Source of the DNA: Bin80 sp965203305
GTDB taxonomy: Bacteria; Bacteroidota; Rhodothermia; Rhodothermales; Bin80
Length of the DNA: 64,000 nucleotides
Assembly (NCBI GenBank): GCA_965203305.1
Contig: OZ241874.1
Span: 124,001 to 188,000 of the forward strand
Reading direction: 5' to 3'
The notes below the pieces were generated by a model. It searched no databases. It was not told where the DNA came from and was given only the letters and a program-made list of their open reading frames with translations. A program made the translations under genes and the position numbers. Below, in pieces: positions 42,001-50,749 of the stretch. Position 1 is the stretch's first letter. The number at the start of each line of letters is the position of its first letter.

Positions 42001-42409
42001 CGAAGGCCTTCACGGCGAAAGCCTGGAACATGCTCTGGTACAGGTCCAGCAGGCTCTGAGTAATACTGTGGAGGATAAGCGAGGGCTCTGGGTTCTCTCA
42101 AAACATGAGAATGACGAGCGGGAATACGAGATCACCACGGCGACCGGATCCGGCGTGCGACGGTTTATTCTGGATCGGACATTCGTAGTCAATGGTGTAC
42201 GCTGGATTGTTGACTACAAAACGAGTACGCATGCTGGCAGTGATGTAGAGAATTTTCTGGACAATGAGCAGAAGAGATATGAATCCAAGATGCAGTTGTA
42301 TGCACAGGCAATGCGGGCTACGGACTCTCGCCCTGTCTCTCTAGGGTTGTATTTTCCTGCTCTGCGGGGCTGGAGGGAGTGGAGGCATGAAGATTCGGAG
42401 AGTGAATAG
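39056..42409 (+). CDS. AddA-like UvrD/Rep helicase-nuclease
   Basis: 1117 residues from the ATG at 39056, overlapping the preceding stop by 4 bp. Superfamily 1 helicase motifs are seen: Walker A VQAPAGSGKTELL, VAITFTRKAAAEMRHR (Ia), LLVDEFQDTSQ (II), VGDPMQSIYGFR (III), TIHKAKGLEFDTVILPG (V) and LLYVAATRARKNL (VI). A C-terminal RecB-type nuclease domain ends with WIVDYKTSTHAG. This is the motor/nuclease partner of an AddAB-type complex that resects broken DNA ends for RecA. All motifs appear intact. Confidence 0.9.
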   Translation: MKNAIPDHAQRREALDPRGSFIVQAPAGSGKTELLIQRFLVLLAQVDIPEAIVAITFTRKAAAEMRHRIIRALQKATAAPPVTPHEKHTWDLARKALAHNDQKEWHLLDNPLRLRIQTIDSLCSLLVRRMPWISRMGALLEPEENAGHLHRKAARRTLELLFSGRKAEVAESIVVLLRHLDNHLGKIETLLGAMLGSRDQWIRHVDTGETELATVRAELESALSNVVQRTLERMVEVFPDEDADELAELARLAAKNLQDTGRENFLEACQDLDSLPGASIEELPAWLGIADLLLIKSGKRRKTYTVRQGFPREEKDAKERIQGIHLEEEVLAQLHALRELPPVCYEEGQWKVLEALMHLLPVAVLQLRTVFQEEGCVDFTEIAMATQEAIKTHVSSSTYGPVPDMAIEHLLVDEFQDTSQSQYELLGRLIHDWQDDGRTLFLVGDPMQSIYGFREAEVGLFSRTRTAGLGKVRPRSLVLETNFRSSTEIVDWVNRAMSGAFPKEEDPVTGGVEYSPSTAHRIDLRGGAVRIHPFFSDDPKGQAERVVTIIQEAQSQQPGGTIAVLVQARRHLLHIIALLHRHGIVFRSVEIDPLGDRPAVRDLMALTQALLHPGNRIAWLSILRAPWCGLTLADLHALAGDDFNAAVQDLFHTRIGYLSADGRQRLERILPILDDACMLRGRLPVRRWVEGVWLALGGPACLGTSAELDDAMAYLDLLEKSVDSSDLRDERKFMEDVERLFAPSNTEAGNELQLLTIHKAKGLEFDTVILPGLGHGTRRDDPRLLMWREYNDGLQSSLLLAPIRETGGEEDRVYKYLQTIERKRRDHESTRLLYVAATRARKNLHLIGHVTQDPVSDEIKEPKPRSLLSKIWDVAQPEFSDEWMEHQKDAEQREDAGRDRAVGVPLLRLTSEWAPVEPHEELIWKAKRERSEDDREDREVIFEWVGDTQRRVGIVVHRILQQMHAPDRLYFGEHILRSALYHEGLHGESLEHALVQVQQALSNTVEDKRGLWVLSKHENDEREYEITTATGSGVRRFILDRTFVVNGVRWIVDYKTSTHAGSDVENFLDNEQKRYESKMQLYAQAMRATDSRPVSLGLYFPALRGWREWRHEDSESE

Positions 42410-42588
42410 CTGATCGCCTGTGGATTTCGCGTTTTGCATGTACTGCTCTGGTGAACAAGAAGCCTGTCCCACCTTTCTGAATCCAGTTTTTCAGTCAGGA
42501 TTCCCAGGAAAGTACGTGTAACGAAATGATTTCGGTGGGGATTGATCTTGCGGCCCAGTATCTTCTATATCCTGCCCGTTGCTCCTTT

Positions 42589-43521
42589 TCACTGAAACAG
42601 CTGTTCTGTTGCTTTGCGCTGTGTAGCATGCTTGGCAGGATTTCTCTGCTTCAGCTTTTCCAGATATAGCAGTTTCCATTGAACAGCAGGAAGGTTTACA
42701 GCATCTGGAAATCCAATCAGTCCAAAGTCTGGCTCTGCATCGTGGAGCGAAAGCAGGAAGGTGGCAATTGGACCTGTAAGCCGTGCTGAGACATCTTCCT
42801 TCAGTTGGATTCCGGCCTTAGCCAGTATTTCCAAGGGGACTTTATTGGGGGTCATCCCCAGGAAACGACGGTCATACCACGACTCTTGTACAGGGATCGT
42901 TGGTGCCAACAGTTCATGCATCGGACGGTTAGAACACGCGACATATACCATGAAGACACGAAAGAGGGTATCTGTTACCCCCTCATCCTCATAGAGTATC
43001 ATGACATCAAACAGATCCCGGGGATGCTTCCGGGAAAGTGCTGCGCAGAGCTTGCCAGCATACACATCCTCAAAGGAAACCACATTCATCTCCATTGACC
43101 TGAACTGTTTTGCTGCGCTCCTGCATGTCGTCATTTTGCGGTGTGGAAGCACGGTCCCCCGCGCCATGGTTGATGTCTCTATCTTGATCCATGTTTCATC
43201 TCTTTCAACACGGACTTGTGGGTTGCCGGTTCCTGCTCTGAGTATACGCCGGGCTGAGACTTCAGAATGAGTTGTAGTTGCATTGATCAAGTCAACGATG
43301 CGATTCAGCGCATCATCAATGTCCTGGAGCGAGGCAGAACGGTCAGCCACTGGTAACCATGTGAGATCAATATCCACAGATATTCTCGGCATGTCCTGAT
43401 AGAACATGTTGATGGCTGTGCCTCCCTTGAGGGCAAAGGAAGATTCGCTACTGACATCAGGCAGCACATCCATCAGGAGTTGAGCCTGCTTGATATATTC
43501 AGAAGATACAGTCATCTTCAT
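42589..43521 (-). CDS. abiEii: AbiEii-type nucleotidyltransferase toxin (type IV toxin-antitoxin)
   Basis: 310 residues from the ATG at 43521. The nucleotidyltransferase signature is complete: ALKGGTAINMF (Gly33-Gly34) followed by ISVDIDLTW (Asp50, Asp52). The conserved FEDVYAGKLCAAL and RHPRD-like KHPRDLFDVMILYE blocks follow, as in AbiEii/MenA-type toxins, which block translation by modifying tRNA in characterised members. It overlaps the upstream abiEi by 23 bp, the usual arrangement. It could serve phage abortive infection or plasmid/island stabilisation. Confidence 0.9.
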   Translation of the reverse strand: MKMTVSSEYIKQAQLLMDVLPDVSSESSFALKGGTAINMFYQDMPRISVDIDLTWLPVADRSASLQDIDDALNRIVDLINATTTHSEVSARRILRAGTGNPQVRVERDETWIKIETSTMARGTVLPHRKMTTCRSAAKQFRSMEMNVVSFEDVYAGKLCAALSRKHPRDLFDVMILYEDEGVTDTLFRVFMVYVACSNRPMHELLAPTIPVQESWYDRRFLGMTPNKVPLEILAKAGIQLKEDVSARLTGPIATFLLSLHDAEPDFGLIGFPDAVNLPAVQWKLLYLEKLKQRNPAKHATQRKATEQLFQ

Positions 43522-44335
43522 AGGAAGTGTCCAGGAAAGACTTCGGAAGAGAAATTTGATACTTGGGGTGGAATTTCCCACCCGGAATCAAGGCCCGCGG
43601 ACCGCTCCCCAAGTTGATCTGGTCCGCGTCTAGTTTTAGTGTCCAATCATATTGGTAGATAGCTGCGTACACAAAAAACAGACGTCGGGTCTTGATGCTG
43701 CGGCAGGCTTTCAGGAGCTTCATGAGAAGATCGGGTCGCAAATACTCCAAAGTCTGGAAGTAGATATCTACATACTCAACATCTGGATTTGATTTCAGGT
43801 CATCGATCATTTCCAGGATGGCACGTTCGGGAGAAGAGACTCTGATGGGCCATCGCCAGATACCTGCCATCCATTTTTTTTGCCCCTGAACTGGATGATC
43901 ACTCTCAATCCCCACTGGATCGTCTCCAAATAATGTGGTCCTGTGTAAAACGAATCTGCCTGTTGATGGAAGCCGCTTGATCCAGGAAGGCACATCACCA
44001 TACAGATGAACCAGCTGTCCTTCACCTAGCATTAAAAAGTGAGCATGACCAGCAAGGTCTAGAGCATCTCTCCCACCCAAGTGCACATCATAGCCCATAA
44101 GGTGCTGTAATGACAGAATTACTACCTGCCAAGGTAATTCTTTACTTCTGGCACCTGTTGGCAACGGACGGCGATAAACTCCTCGAATGATACGCTCCAG
44201 CCATCCCTGCTTAACATAGTTATGGATAGACTTTGAGCCAATTCCCCGTGCCTTAAGCCATGCCGTATCCACGATGAATCCTTGTGGGAGATCATCAAGA
44301 AGAGGTTTTAATCTGGGTGTCCTTGAGCGGCTCAT
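43499..44335 (-). CDS. abiEi: AbiEi-type antitoxin/transcriptional repressor (copy next to toxin)
   Basis: A 278-residue AbiEi-family protein with an N-terminal winged helix (FIVDTAWLKARGIGSKSIHNY, VKQGWLERIIRGVYRRP) and the C-terminal AbiEi domain (SSPERAILEMIDDL, LLKACRSIKTRRLFF). Family members repress their own promoter and neutralise AbiEii without direct complex formation. The stop overlaps the toxin start. It contains an A8 run (T8 at 43867 on the + strand). A close paralogue lies 211 bp upstream at 44546. Confidence 0.9.
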   Translation of the reverse strand: MSRSRTPRLKPLLDDLPQGFIVDTAWLKARGIGSKSIHNYVKQGWLERIIRGVYRRPLPTGARSKELPWQVVILSLQHLMGYDVHLGGRDALDLAGHAHFLMLGEGQLVHLYGDVPSWIKRLPSTGRFVLHRTTLFGDDPVGIESDHPVQGQKKWMAGIWRWPIRVSSPERAILEMIDDLKSNPDVEYVDIYFQTLEYLRPDLLMKLLKACRSIKTRRLFFVYAAIYQYDWTLKLDADQINLGSGPRALIPGGKFHPKYQISLPKSFLDTSYEDDCIF

Positions 44336-44372
44336 ATCAACAGATTCAAAAATAACTGAAATCGGTGTTTTT

Positions 44373-44467
44373 AGCCTCTTACAAAAATACTTCTGTACTC
44401 AGAACAGTGTGTCAGCAACCACTCCCGATGAAACATCATCCTCCATACTTGGGATTTTGCAAGAGAC
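44373..44467. repeat. MITE family 1 copy between the two abiEi genes
   Basis: A 95-bp element with inverted ends AGCCTCTTACAAAAAT and GATTTTGCAAGAGAC. The interior differs from the other copies, so it is either old or a subfamily. It occupies the intergenic region upstream of the abiE operon and may carry or disrupt its promoter. Confidence 0.6.
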
Positions 44468-44545
44468 ACTTTTATAATCGTTGAGAAGAATGTTAAAGTA
44501 CCATCTTATTCACTCAAAATCAAAATTTTCCCTTGATTCTTGATG

Positions 44546-45379
44546 TTAAAGAGTTCCAGATGTAACAAAGTCTGAGAAATTCCTCGGAAGGGAAATTTGA
44601 TAGATGGGATGCAACTTTCCGCCTGGAACTAGTACCCGCGGGCCACTCCCAAAATCAATCTGGCTGGTATCTAGATCTTTTCGCCAGCTATACTGATAGA
44701 TATCTGCGTACGCAAAGAACAAACGGCGCACCTTGATGCTGCGGCAGGCCTTCAAGAGCTTCATGAGAAGCTCTGGACGCAGATGATGCCGCAGGCTCTG
44801 GAAATAGAGCCCCACATACGCAAAGTCTGAGTTTGCCTGCAAATCAGCGATCATTTCAAGAACTGCACGCTCTGGCAAAGAAATTCTCATAGGCCATTGC
44901 CAGACATCCGCAGCCAGGTCCCTCTTGTAGGATATCTGGTGGCGATCAGCAATTCCTGCCGAATTGTCCCCAAATAGCGTGGACTTGTGGAGGATGAATT
45001 CACCTGTTGTTGGAAGCCTCTTGATCCAGGAAGGCACGTTGCCATAGAGGTGAACTTGACGCTCCTCGCCCGGTACTGAGAAGTTTCCCCTCGAGAGAAA
45101 ATTCAAGGCATTTTCCCCTCCCAGGTGTACATCGTATCCCATGAGGTGCTGCATAGACAGGAGTGCAATCTGCCATGGCAATTTCTTTTCCCCTGCACTG
45201 GTTGGCAATGGACGGAGATAAACTCCCCAAATGATCTTCTCCAGCCATCCCTGCTCAACATAGTTATGGATGGATTTGGAGTCAATTCCCCGTGCCTTGA
45301 TCCATGCTGTGTCCGCAATGAATCCCTGCGGGAGATCATCAAGTAGTGATTTTAATCTGTATTTTCTTGGTTGGCTCAT
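44546..45379 (-). CDS. Orphan AbiEi-type antitoxin paralogue
   Basis: 277 residues from the Met of MSQPRKYRLK. It aligns end to end with the AbiEi at 43499, including LLDDLPQGFIADTAWIKARG, YNVEQGW-type wing (NYVEQGWLEKIIWGVYLRP), HLMGYDVHLGG and SLPERAVLEMIADL. No AbiEii toxin follows; the next 210 bp hold only a MITE. It may be a leftover from tandem duplication of the module with toxin loss, or an extra repressor/anti-addiction copy. The coding frame is intact and codon use is like its neighbour. Confidence 0.87.
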   Translation of the reverse strand: MSQPRKYRLKSLLDDLPQGFIADTAWIKARGIDSKSIHNYVEQGWLEKIIWGVYLRPLPTSAGEKKLPWQIALLSMQHLMGYDVHLGGENALNFLSRGNFSVPGEERQVHLYGNVPSWIKRLPTTGEFILHKSTLFGDNSAGIADRHQISYKRDLAADVWQWPMRISLPERAVLEMIADLQANSDFAYVGLYFQSLRHHLRPELLMKLLKACRSIKVRRLFFAYADIYQYSWRKDLDTSQIDFGSGPRVLVPGGKLHPIYQISLPRNFSDFVTSGTL

Positions 45380-45432
45380 AACCAACAAAATCAAAAATAG
45401 TTAAAATGGCATCCTACCATCTTGTTCTAATT

Positions 45433-45711
45433 AGTGTCCGTCCGAAAATTCATAATATTGCCAATATATGCCGTTTAGAGAGCGTAGGAGGGAGTTTGGG
45501 AGATATTCTTCCTGACGAAGATGGAAGATCCTTTACGGATTGGAACATTAAATCCCCGAACAGTGGGCATAAACACGCAATCTTCATGCAGGATTTACCC
45601 GAATCGCTTATAGCGAACGTCCCTGAATCACTCCATACATGACGCTACGGGGCAAAATGCCTCCGCAATCCCCTGTTATGTGGGGTTGTTGTGAATTTTC
45701 GGACAGACGCT
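45433..45711 (-). repeat. MITE family 2 copy 1 (~280 bp)
   Basis: Terminal inverted repeats AGTGTCCGTCCGAAAATTC (left) and GAATTTTCGGACAGACGCT (right). The interior is homologous, in inverted orientation, to 60653-60942, including CCGTTTAGAGAGCG next to one end and CTTCATGCA/GCATGAAG in the middle. No complete gene is present. The ends resemble those of IS5-type elements (inference). Confidence 0.75.
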
Positions 45712-46008
45712 ATATACCCATCTAGCTGTGCGAGGAAGCATCCTCAGAACAATCACTACTCCCGATTGGGAAAGGTTTGCAGAACTCCACATACGATCTA
45801 TCAGAGCAGAAGGGCAGACTGATCACCCGTGCCAGGCACCTGGACACTCAGGGTCTGCAAGCCTCCGAAAATGACAAGATAACACGAGCCGAGACAGGAT
45901 ATACATTATGTGTGCGTTTGATCCCTGAATGCCTGTTGTGGGCCAAAAGAAATCCACTAAGGGCATCCCCCACATGACCGAAATTATCAACATCCATGAC
46001 CCTGACCG
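45712..46008. other. Intergenic stretch, nothing recognised
   Basis: About 300 bp between the MITE and the coiled-coil gene. A weak resemblance to a MITE family 1 end occurs near 45757-45788. There is no supported gene. Confidence 0.4.
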
Positions 46009-46296
46009 CTAGATGTCGTTGAGGTGCTGACCGTTTGAACCTACTCTCTCGTCCAGGCGTGTTGCACGGTCTACGAGTCCCCTAGCCTTCTGGGTCATTG
46101 CACGGGCCTTGTCCAGAGCTTCCTTCGCTTTCCGTACATTCCCAACATTTCCCGTATCCAGGGCCTGATTATAGACACTCTCGGCTTCCTGTTCAACTTG
46201 CTCTGCCTCGCGCAAGAGCTCCCTCGCCTTCCGTTGCTGTTTGCTATACATATATCTCAATACTAACCGTCTGATTCCGTCCTCAAATCTCGCCAT
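46009..46296 (-). CDS. Small coiled-coil protein of unknown function
   Basis: 95 residues if translation starts at the Met of MARFEDGIRR; an upstream start at 46377 would add 27 less protein-like residues. The body is highly charged and helical (KARELLREAEQVEQEAESVY, KAKEALDKARAMTQKARGLV), a likely coiled coil. No signal peptide, no family recognised. It is isolated; it faces the end of the HAD gene on the same strand. Confidence 0.5.
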   Translation of the reverse strand: MARFEDGIRRLVLRYMYSKQQRKARELLREAEQVEQEAESVYNQALDTGNVGNVRKAKEALDKARAMTQKARGLVDRATRLDERVGSNGQHLNDI

Positions 46297-46466
46297 GTTC
46301 CGTAAGGTTACTGTATTTACCTCCTCTGTTGCTACAGGTTCCTTCTGCTCTCTGTTACAGGGCCACTCTCTACGCATCCTGTATCGCCTCGGCCTGTTGG
46401 TGTGACCAGCAGACCTGACAAGTCCATCTTACAGGCACCTTGAACGAATATACCCAGTCATGCCTC

Positions 46467-47138
46467 TTAATCTCCATGCCCTGCAGGAGCACAGGAAATC
46501 TGCAGACAGGTTTCCATATCTTCAATCCAGAGGTCGCTCATTGCATTCACGATCAAGTCAGCCTTTTTGAGGGATTCTTCTGTATTGGTCGTCTGTACAG
46601 CAATGACATATGCACCGGCACTCTGACCAGACTGTACCCCCGCAGGGGCATCTTCAATGACGACACAGTGTTCAATTTTTCGCTGTAACTCCCGGGCGGC
46701 CTGCAAGTATGGATCAGGAGCCGGTTTCCCCCGATCAATATCGTCGCCACTGACGAATACCTTTGGAATCGGCAGGGCTGCATGATGAAGCATGCGGAGA
46801 GCGGATTCATGCGGAGCACTCGTGGCAATTGCCCACCGATCTTGTGGAAGACCGGCGAGAAGGGAGCCAACACCGGGAAAAGAATGTACATGCTCCAGAA
46901 AATTGCCAGCCAGCAGACTGTCGCGATAGAATTCAGCTTCTGCGACGGCATCCAGATGCGGAGCAACTATCCGAATTGTCTCAATCACAGGACGGCCATG
47001 ATGGACATCCAGAATATGCTCGCGTGATACATTCCGCTGCCCTGCCCACTCAATCCACTGTGCCTCGTAGACCGCATTAGAATCAATAAGGACACCATCA
47101 AGGTCAAACAGGATTGCGTCACAATTCAGGGTCAGCAC
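46467..47138 (-). CDS. HAD-superfamily sugar/glycerol phosphatase
   Basis: About 223 residues from the GTG at 47138 (start inferred from the motif spacing). HAD motif I is FDLDGVLID, motif II ATSA, motif III KPAPDPYL, motif IV VIEDAPAG. The cap-domain type and the sequence around it resemble subfamily IA enzymes such as glycerol-3-phosphatase or 2-deoxyglucose-6-phosphatase. The substrate is not decidable. The gene is divergent from the aminotransferase; about 130-150 bp between them should carry both promoters. Confidence 0.83.
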   Translation of the reverse strand: MLTLNCDAILFDLDGVLIDSNAVYEAQWIEWAGQRNVSREHILDVHHGRPVIETIRIVAPHLDAVAEAEFYRDSLLAGNFLEHVHSFPGVGSLLAGLPQDRWAIATSAPHESALRMLHHAALPIPKVFVSGDDIDRGKPAPDPYLQAARELQRKIEHCVVIEDAPAGVQSGQSAGAYVIAVQTTNTEESLKKADLIVNAMSDLWIEDMETCLQISCAPAGHGD

Positions 47139-47286
47139 AGTACCGTTGGAAAGTAAACAAAAACAGTTCAACGATCTGGGACGAATAACGATACATTGCC
47201 CGGGCAAGATCGTACAAGGGATACCTGTACACTGCCTGCCATCATTGAATCATACCGCTGTGAGCGTACCTTCAAGATCAGATCGC

Positions 47287-48441
47287 ATGCTGCCGGTACA
47301 AATGCCTGTGATGGGATTTGTCGCAGATCTCATGCGAGAAAATCCAGGAACAATCTCTCTGGGACAAGGCGTTGTGCATTATGGCCCGCCCGGGTCGGCA
47401 CTTCACGCAGTTGCACAGGCGGTCACCTCCCCAGAGACCCACCGTTACGGATATGTGCTTGGAAAACCGGAGTTGAGAGATGCCTTTGCTAAAAAATTAA
47501 GCGCCGAAAATCACCTGGATCCAGGCTACAAGGTCGCAGTGACAGCCGGAAGCAACATGGCATTCTTTGCTTCGCTTCTCGCTGTAGCCAGCCCCGGTGA
47601 TGAAGTGATTCTGCTCACGCCGTACTATTTTAATCATGAGATGGCCACTCGCATTGCAGGCTGCAAGCCCGTACTGGTTCAAACCGGTGATTTATGGATG
47701 CCAGACCTTGAGGCCATCCAGAGAGCAGTTACATCCCGAACTCGTGCCATTGTTACGATTTCTCCGAATAATCCAACGGGAATCGTGTATGCTCCAGAAA
47801 CCCTTAGGGCGATCAATCAACTGTGTGCTGCGCATGGCATCTACCACATATCAGATGAAGCATACGAGTACTTTACCTTTAACAAGGCTGTACATTATTC
47901 TCCGGGAAGTTCTCCTGGAGCGCATGCGCACACAATCTCGCTTTTCTCCATGAGCAAGGCGTACGGGATGGCCGGCTGGCGGCTGGGATACATGGCCGTT
48001 CCTCCACACATTCTGGCCGACATTCGGAAGATTCAGGATACAAATCAGATTTGTCCAGCGATGCTGAGCCAGGTGGCAGCCCTTACAGCAATGGAAGAGG
48101 GAGTCAATTACTGCAAGCAACACCTGAAGTCAATGTCTGATGCCCGTGCAATGGTATTGCAACGACTGCGAAACATACAGGCCCCTGTTGAGATCTCACC
48201 TTCGGACGGTGCATTCTATTTTCTGCTGTCCGTAACTGCGGAGCTTGATGCCAAAACACTGACAAGACGCTTGATCCAGGAATATGGGGTGGCCGTGATT
48301 CCAGGAGACACATTTGGCATGAACGAGCGAACTTGCATGCGTATTGCCTATGGTGCACTTCACGGATCCGCACTGACGGAAGCACTGGACCGCCTGAGCA
48401 TAGGACTGGAAGCATTGACCAGTGCAGGGAAAGTGCACTAA
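47287..48441 (+). CDS. Class I/II PLP-dependent aminotransferase
   Basis: 385 residues from the ATG at 47287 (a GTG at 47266 and an ATG at 47146 are alternatives; the latter would overlap the divergent HAD gene). Fold type I signatures are present: ISLGQGVVHYGPP, YGYVLGKPELRDAFA, ITVSPNNPTG-type block (TISPNNPTGIVY), SDEAYEYF, and the Schiff-base lysine in SMSKAYGMAGWRLGY. It probably uses aspartate or an aromatic/branched amino acid; the specificity is not evident. Confidence 0.88.
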   Translation: MLPVQMPVMGFVADLMRENPGTISLGQGVVHYGPPGSALHAVAQAVTSPETHRYGYVLGKPELRDAFAKKLSAENHLDPGYKVAVTAGSNMAFFASLLAVASPGDEVILLTPYYFNHEMATRIAGCKPVLVQTGDLWMPDLEAIQRAVTSRTRAIVTISPNNPTGIVYAPETLRAINQLCAAHGIYHISDEAYEYFTFNKAVHYSPGSSPGAHAHTISLFSMSKAYGMAGWRLGYMAVPPHILADIRKIQDTNQICPAMLSQVAALTAMEEGVNYCKQHLKSMSDARAMVLQRLRNIQAPVEISPSDGAFYFLLSVTAELDAKTLTRRLIQEYGVAVIPGDTFGMNERTCMRIAYGALHGSALTEALDRLSIGLEALTSAGKVH

Positions 48442-48549
48442 ATCACGCTACTGCACACCTGATCGTGCAAGCGTGCGCGGGGAGTTTCCAAACAAATTCT
48501 TCTCTTTTGGGAAAGTCAAAATGGAACAGTCTGTCTGAATTTCCGTATA

Positions 48550-48566
48550 TTTAGACTAAATCTAAA
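48550..48566 (+). promoter_or_regulatory. Palindrome resembling a DtxR/MntR-family metal-regulator box
   Basis: TTTAGA-CTAAA-TCTAAA, a perfect 6-bp inverted repeat with 5-bp spacer, 39 bp upstream of the TonB receptor start. The pattern is close to DtxR/SirR/MntR operators (TTTAGnnTAnnCTAAA-like) and fits a haem/iron uptake operon. The identity of the regulator is inference. Confidence 0.5.
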
Positions 48567-48605
48567 TAAAAATGAATGAGAGCCAGACATTTTAGTGGAT
48601 CCTCA

Positions 48606-50744
48606 ATGAAGTCAATCTGGATTTTTCTCGTGTCTTTGCTTCTCGGCACGGTTACGGCATCTGCACAGGATGTCCCCACGGATTCCAGCCGTGTGGATTC
48701 AATACGTACTGTTCGAATGCCTCCCATGGTCGTCACAGCTACGCGCTCTGAAAAATTTCTTGAGTATGTTGCTGTTCCCACTAGCGTTATTACGGCAGAT
48801 GTTATGGAGCGAGAGGGAGCATTACGTCTCGGGGATGCGCTGGCCAATCAGACGGGAATTGCTCTGTTTGATGACCACGGCACGGGATTACAGGTGCAGG
48901 GATTTGCATCGGACTATACCCTCATTTTACTGGACGGTGAGCCCGTAATTGGCCGTACCGCGGGTACACTTGATGTAGGTCGAATTGCTGTGAAAGGACT
49001 GAGTCATCTGGAAATCGTACGCGGGCCGTCCTCCTCGCTTTATGGAAGCGAAGCACTCGCAGGAGTAATCAACCTGATCACTTCCCAGCCGAAAGAGAAC
49101 ATGGAGGGGTCTGTGAGTTTTCGGATCGGATCTTACTCCACATCTGACATGACACTTCAGGTGGAAAGTGGCCGTGACACGGGAGGAGTCCGACTTGTAT
49201 TGAATCGGTATGCATCCGATGGTTACGACCTGACTCCGGGAATCTACGGTCCAACCACGCCATCGTTTTATGACTGGACCGGAGATTTGCGGGCTCATCT
49301 AAAGCCATCAAGCCGCATCCATGTCAAACTGGGGGCTCGCGGGACCATTGAAAATCAGGAAAGTGTATTTGCCTCCGGGAACATAGAACTCGCTCAGGAT
49401 CGCTATACAGATCAGGGCAAGCGGCAGGAATGGAGCCTGCATCCAGAAATCAAATTCCGGCTTGGCAACCAGATCAGGCTATCTACAACCCTCTACGGTG
49501 CAGGATACCGAACAGAGACCTATCACCATCGCCAAAAGGATGGCTTCGTCAGTTACGAAGACAAGTTTGATCAGACATATACCAAAGCGGAGGCAAAGCT
49601 GGACATGCCCTGGAATACAAGGCATCTCACCAATTTTGGGACAGGCCTGATCGGTGAACAAATCGGTGGAACCAGGTACGGATCAACCGGGGCTGATCCA
49701 AATCCATCCTCAACGCAAGCCTATGTATTCGCTCAGCACGAGTGGCTGGCTTCCAGGACTGTCCATATCAATACGAGTGTCCGGTACGACAATCACTCTG
49801 ATTATGCTGCCCGGATTACGCCAAAATTTTCGATCCTGATTCGCCCCTCGAATAGCGCACGCCTTCGTGCGAGTATCGGAAGTGGCTTCAAGGCACCCGC
49901 ATTTCGGCAGCTTTATCTCACCTTCACCAATCCTGCAGGAGGATATTCTGTCTTCGGTTCAGTGCCCATGAACGAAGGCATCCGGCAATTGGAAGCAGAC
50001 GGGCAAATTCAGCAAAGACTGTTTGATCTGTCCAAACTGGATGCGCTGAAGGCGGAAAACTCCGTTGCATTCAATGTGGGTGGATCCATCACTCCGATCT
50101 CTTGGCTCACTGCCCAGGTGAACCTGTTCCACAATAATGTCCGGGATCTGATTGAAACGCAACCTGTGGCCCAGAAAACAAACGGATCCTTCGTGTACGG
50201 CTATTTTAATCTGGCCCGAATCTATACACGCGGGATTGAGCTTGAAACCAGAATCAGTCCGAAGCTGAGTGCACAGGGGAAACTGGATGTCACGCTGGGA
50301 TATCAGTTTCTGCAGGCTAGGGACCGCGCAATCGTCCGTGCCCTGAAAGAAGGAACTGTATTTGGTCGTCTCTCGAGTGGACGGGGCTACCGGCTTGGGT
50401 TGCGGGATTATACGGGGATGTTTGGACGCTCCCCCCATTCCGCCTCCATTCGTGCTGCTTACATAAATACAGGTATGGATCTGACCGTGAGTATTCATGG
50501 ACGCTGGCGCAGTCGCTATGGATATCGTGATCTGGATGGGAACAGCCTAGCCAACAGGGAAGACGAACTTGTGCCGGATTATGCTGTGCTGGGAGCGGTT
50601 GTCACCAAAACTTTTTCTGTCACGAAAACACTGGAAGCAATTGTTCAGGCAGGTCTGGACAATGCCTTCAATCATACCTACCCCACATTGGTGCCCTCAC
50701 TTCCTGGGCGCGGGGGCCACCTTTCAATTCAATTCAATTTTTAA
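48606..50744 (+). CDS. TonB-dependent outer-membrane receptor (haem/iron, HmuR-like)
   Basis: 712 residues from the ATG at 48606 with signal peptide (MKSIWIFLVSLLLGTVTASAQ). The TonB-box/plug start is MVVTATRSEKF; the plug contains IVRGPSSSLYGSEALAGVINLI, the classic signature. The C-terminal barrel ends in a strand with terminal Phe (LSIQFNF). It imports a metal-chelate or haem across the outer membrane, powered by TonB. The next gene encodes an HmuY-like haemophore 5 bp away, so haem is the likely ligand. A metal-box palindrome precedes it. Confidence 0.92.
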   Translation: MKSIWIFLVSLLLGTVTASAQDVPTDSSRVDSIRTVRMPPMVVTATRSEKFLEYVAVPTSVITADVMEREGALRLGDALANQTGIALFDDHGTGLQVQGFASDYTLILLDGEPVIGRTAGTLDVGRIAVKGLSHLEIVRGPSSSLYGSEALAGVINLITSQPKENMEGSVSFRIGSYSTSDMTLQVESGRDTGGVRLVLNRYASDGYDLTPGIYGPTTPSFYDWTGDLRAHLKPSSRIHVKLGARGTIENQESVFASGNIELAQDRYTDQGKRQEWSLHPEIKFRLGNQIRLSTTLYGAGYRTETYHHRQKDGFVSYEDKFDQTYTKAEAKLDMPWNTRHLTNFGTGLIGEQIGGTRYGSTGADPNPSSTQAYVFAQHEWLASRTVHINTSVRYDNHSDYAARITPKFSILIRPSNSARLRASIGSGFKAPAFRQLYLTFTNPAGGYSVFGSVPMNEGIRQLEADGQIQQRLFDLSKLDALKAENSVAFNVGGSITPISWLTAQVNLFHNNVRDLIETQPVAQKTNGSFVYGYFNLARIYTRGIELETRISPKLSAQGKLDVTLGYQFLQARDRAIVRALKEGTVFGRLSSGRGYRLGLRDYTGMFGRSPHSASIRAAYINTGMDLTVSIHGRWRSRYGYRDLDGNSLANREDELVPDYAVLGAVVTKTFSVTKTLEAIVQAGLDNAFNHTYPTLVPSLPGRGGHLSIQFNF

Positions 50745-50749
50745 CTGCA

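Noticed and set aside
43867..43874. A8 run within abiEi as a phase-variation tract
   Set aside because: The frame is intact through it and eight A is within the normal range.
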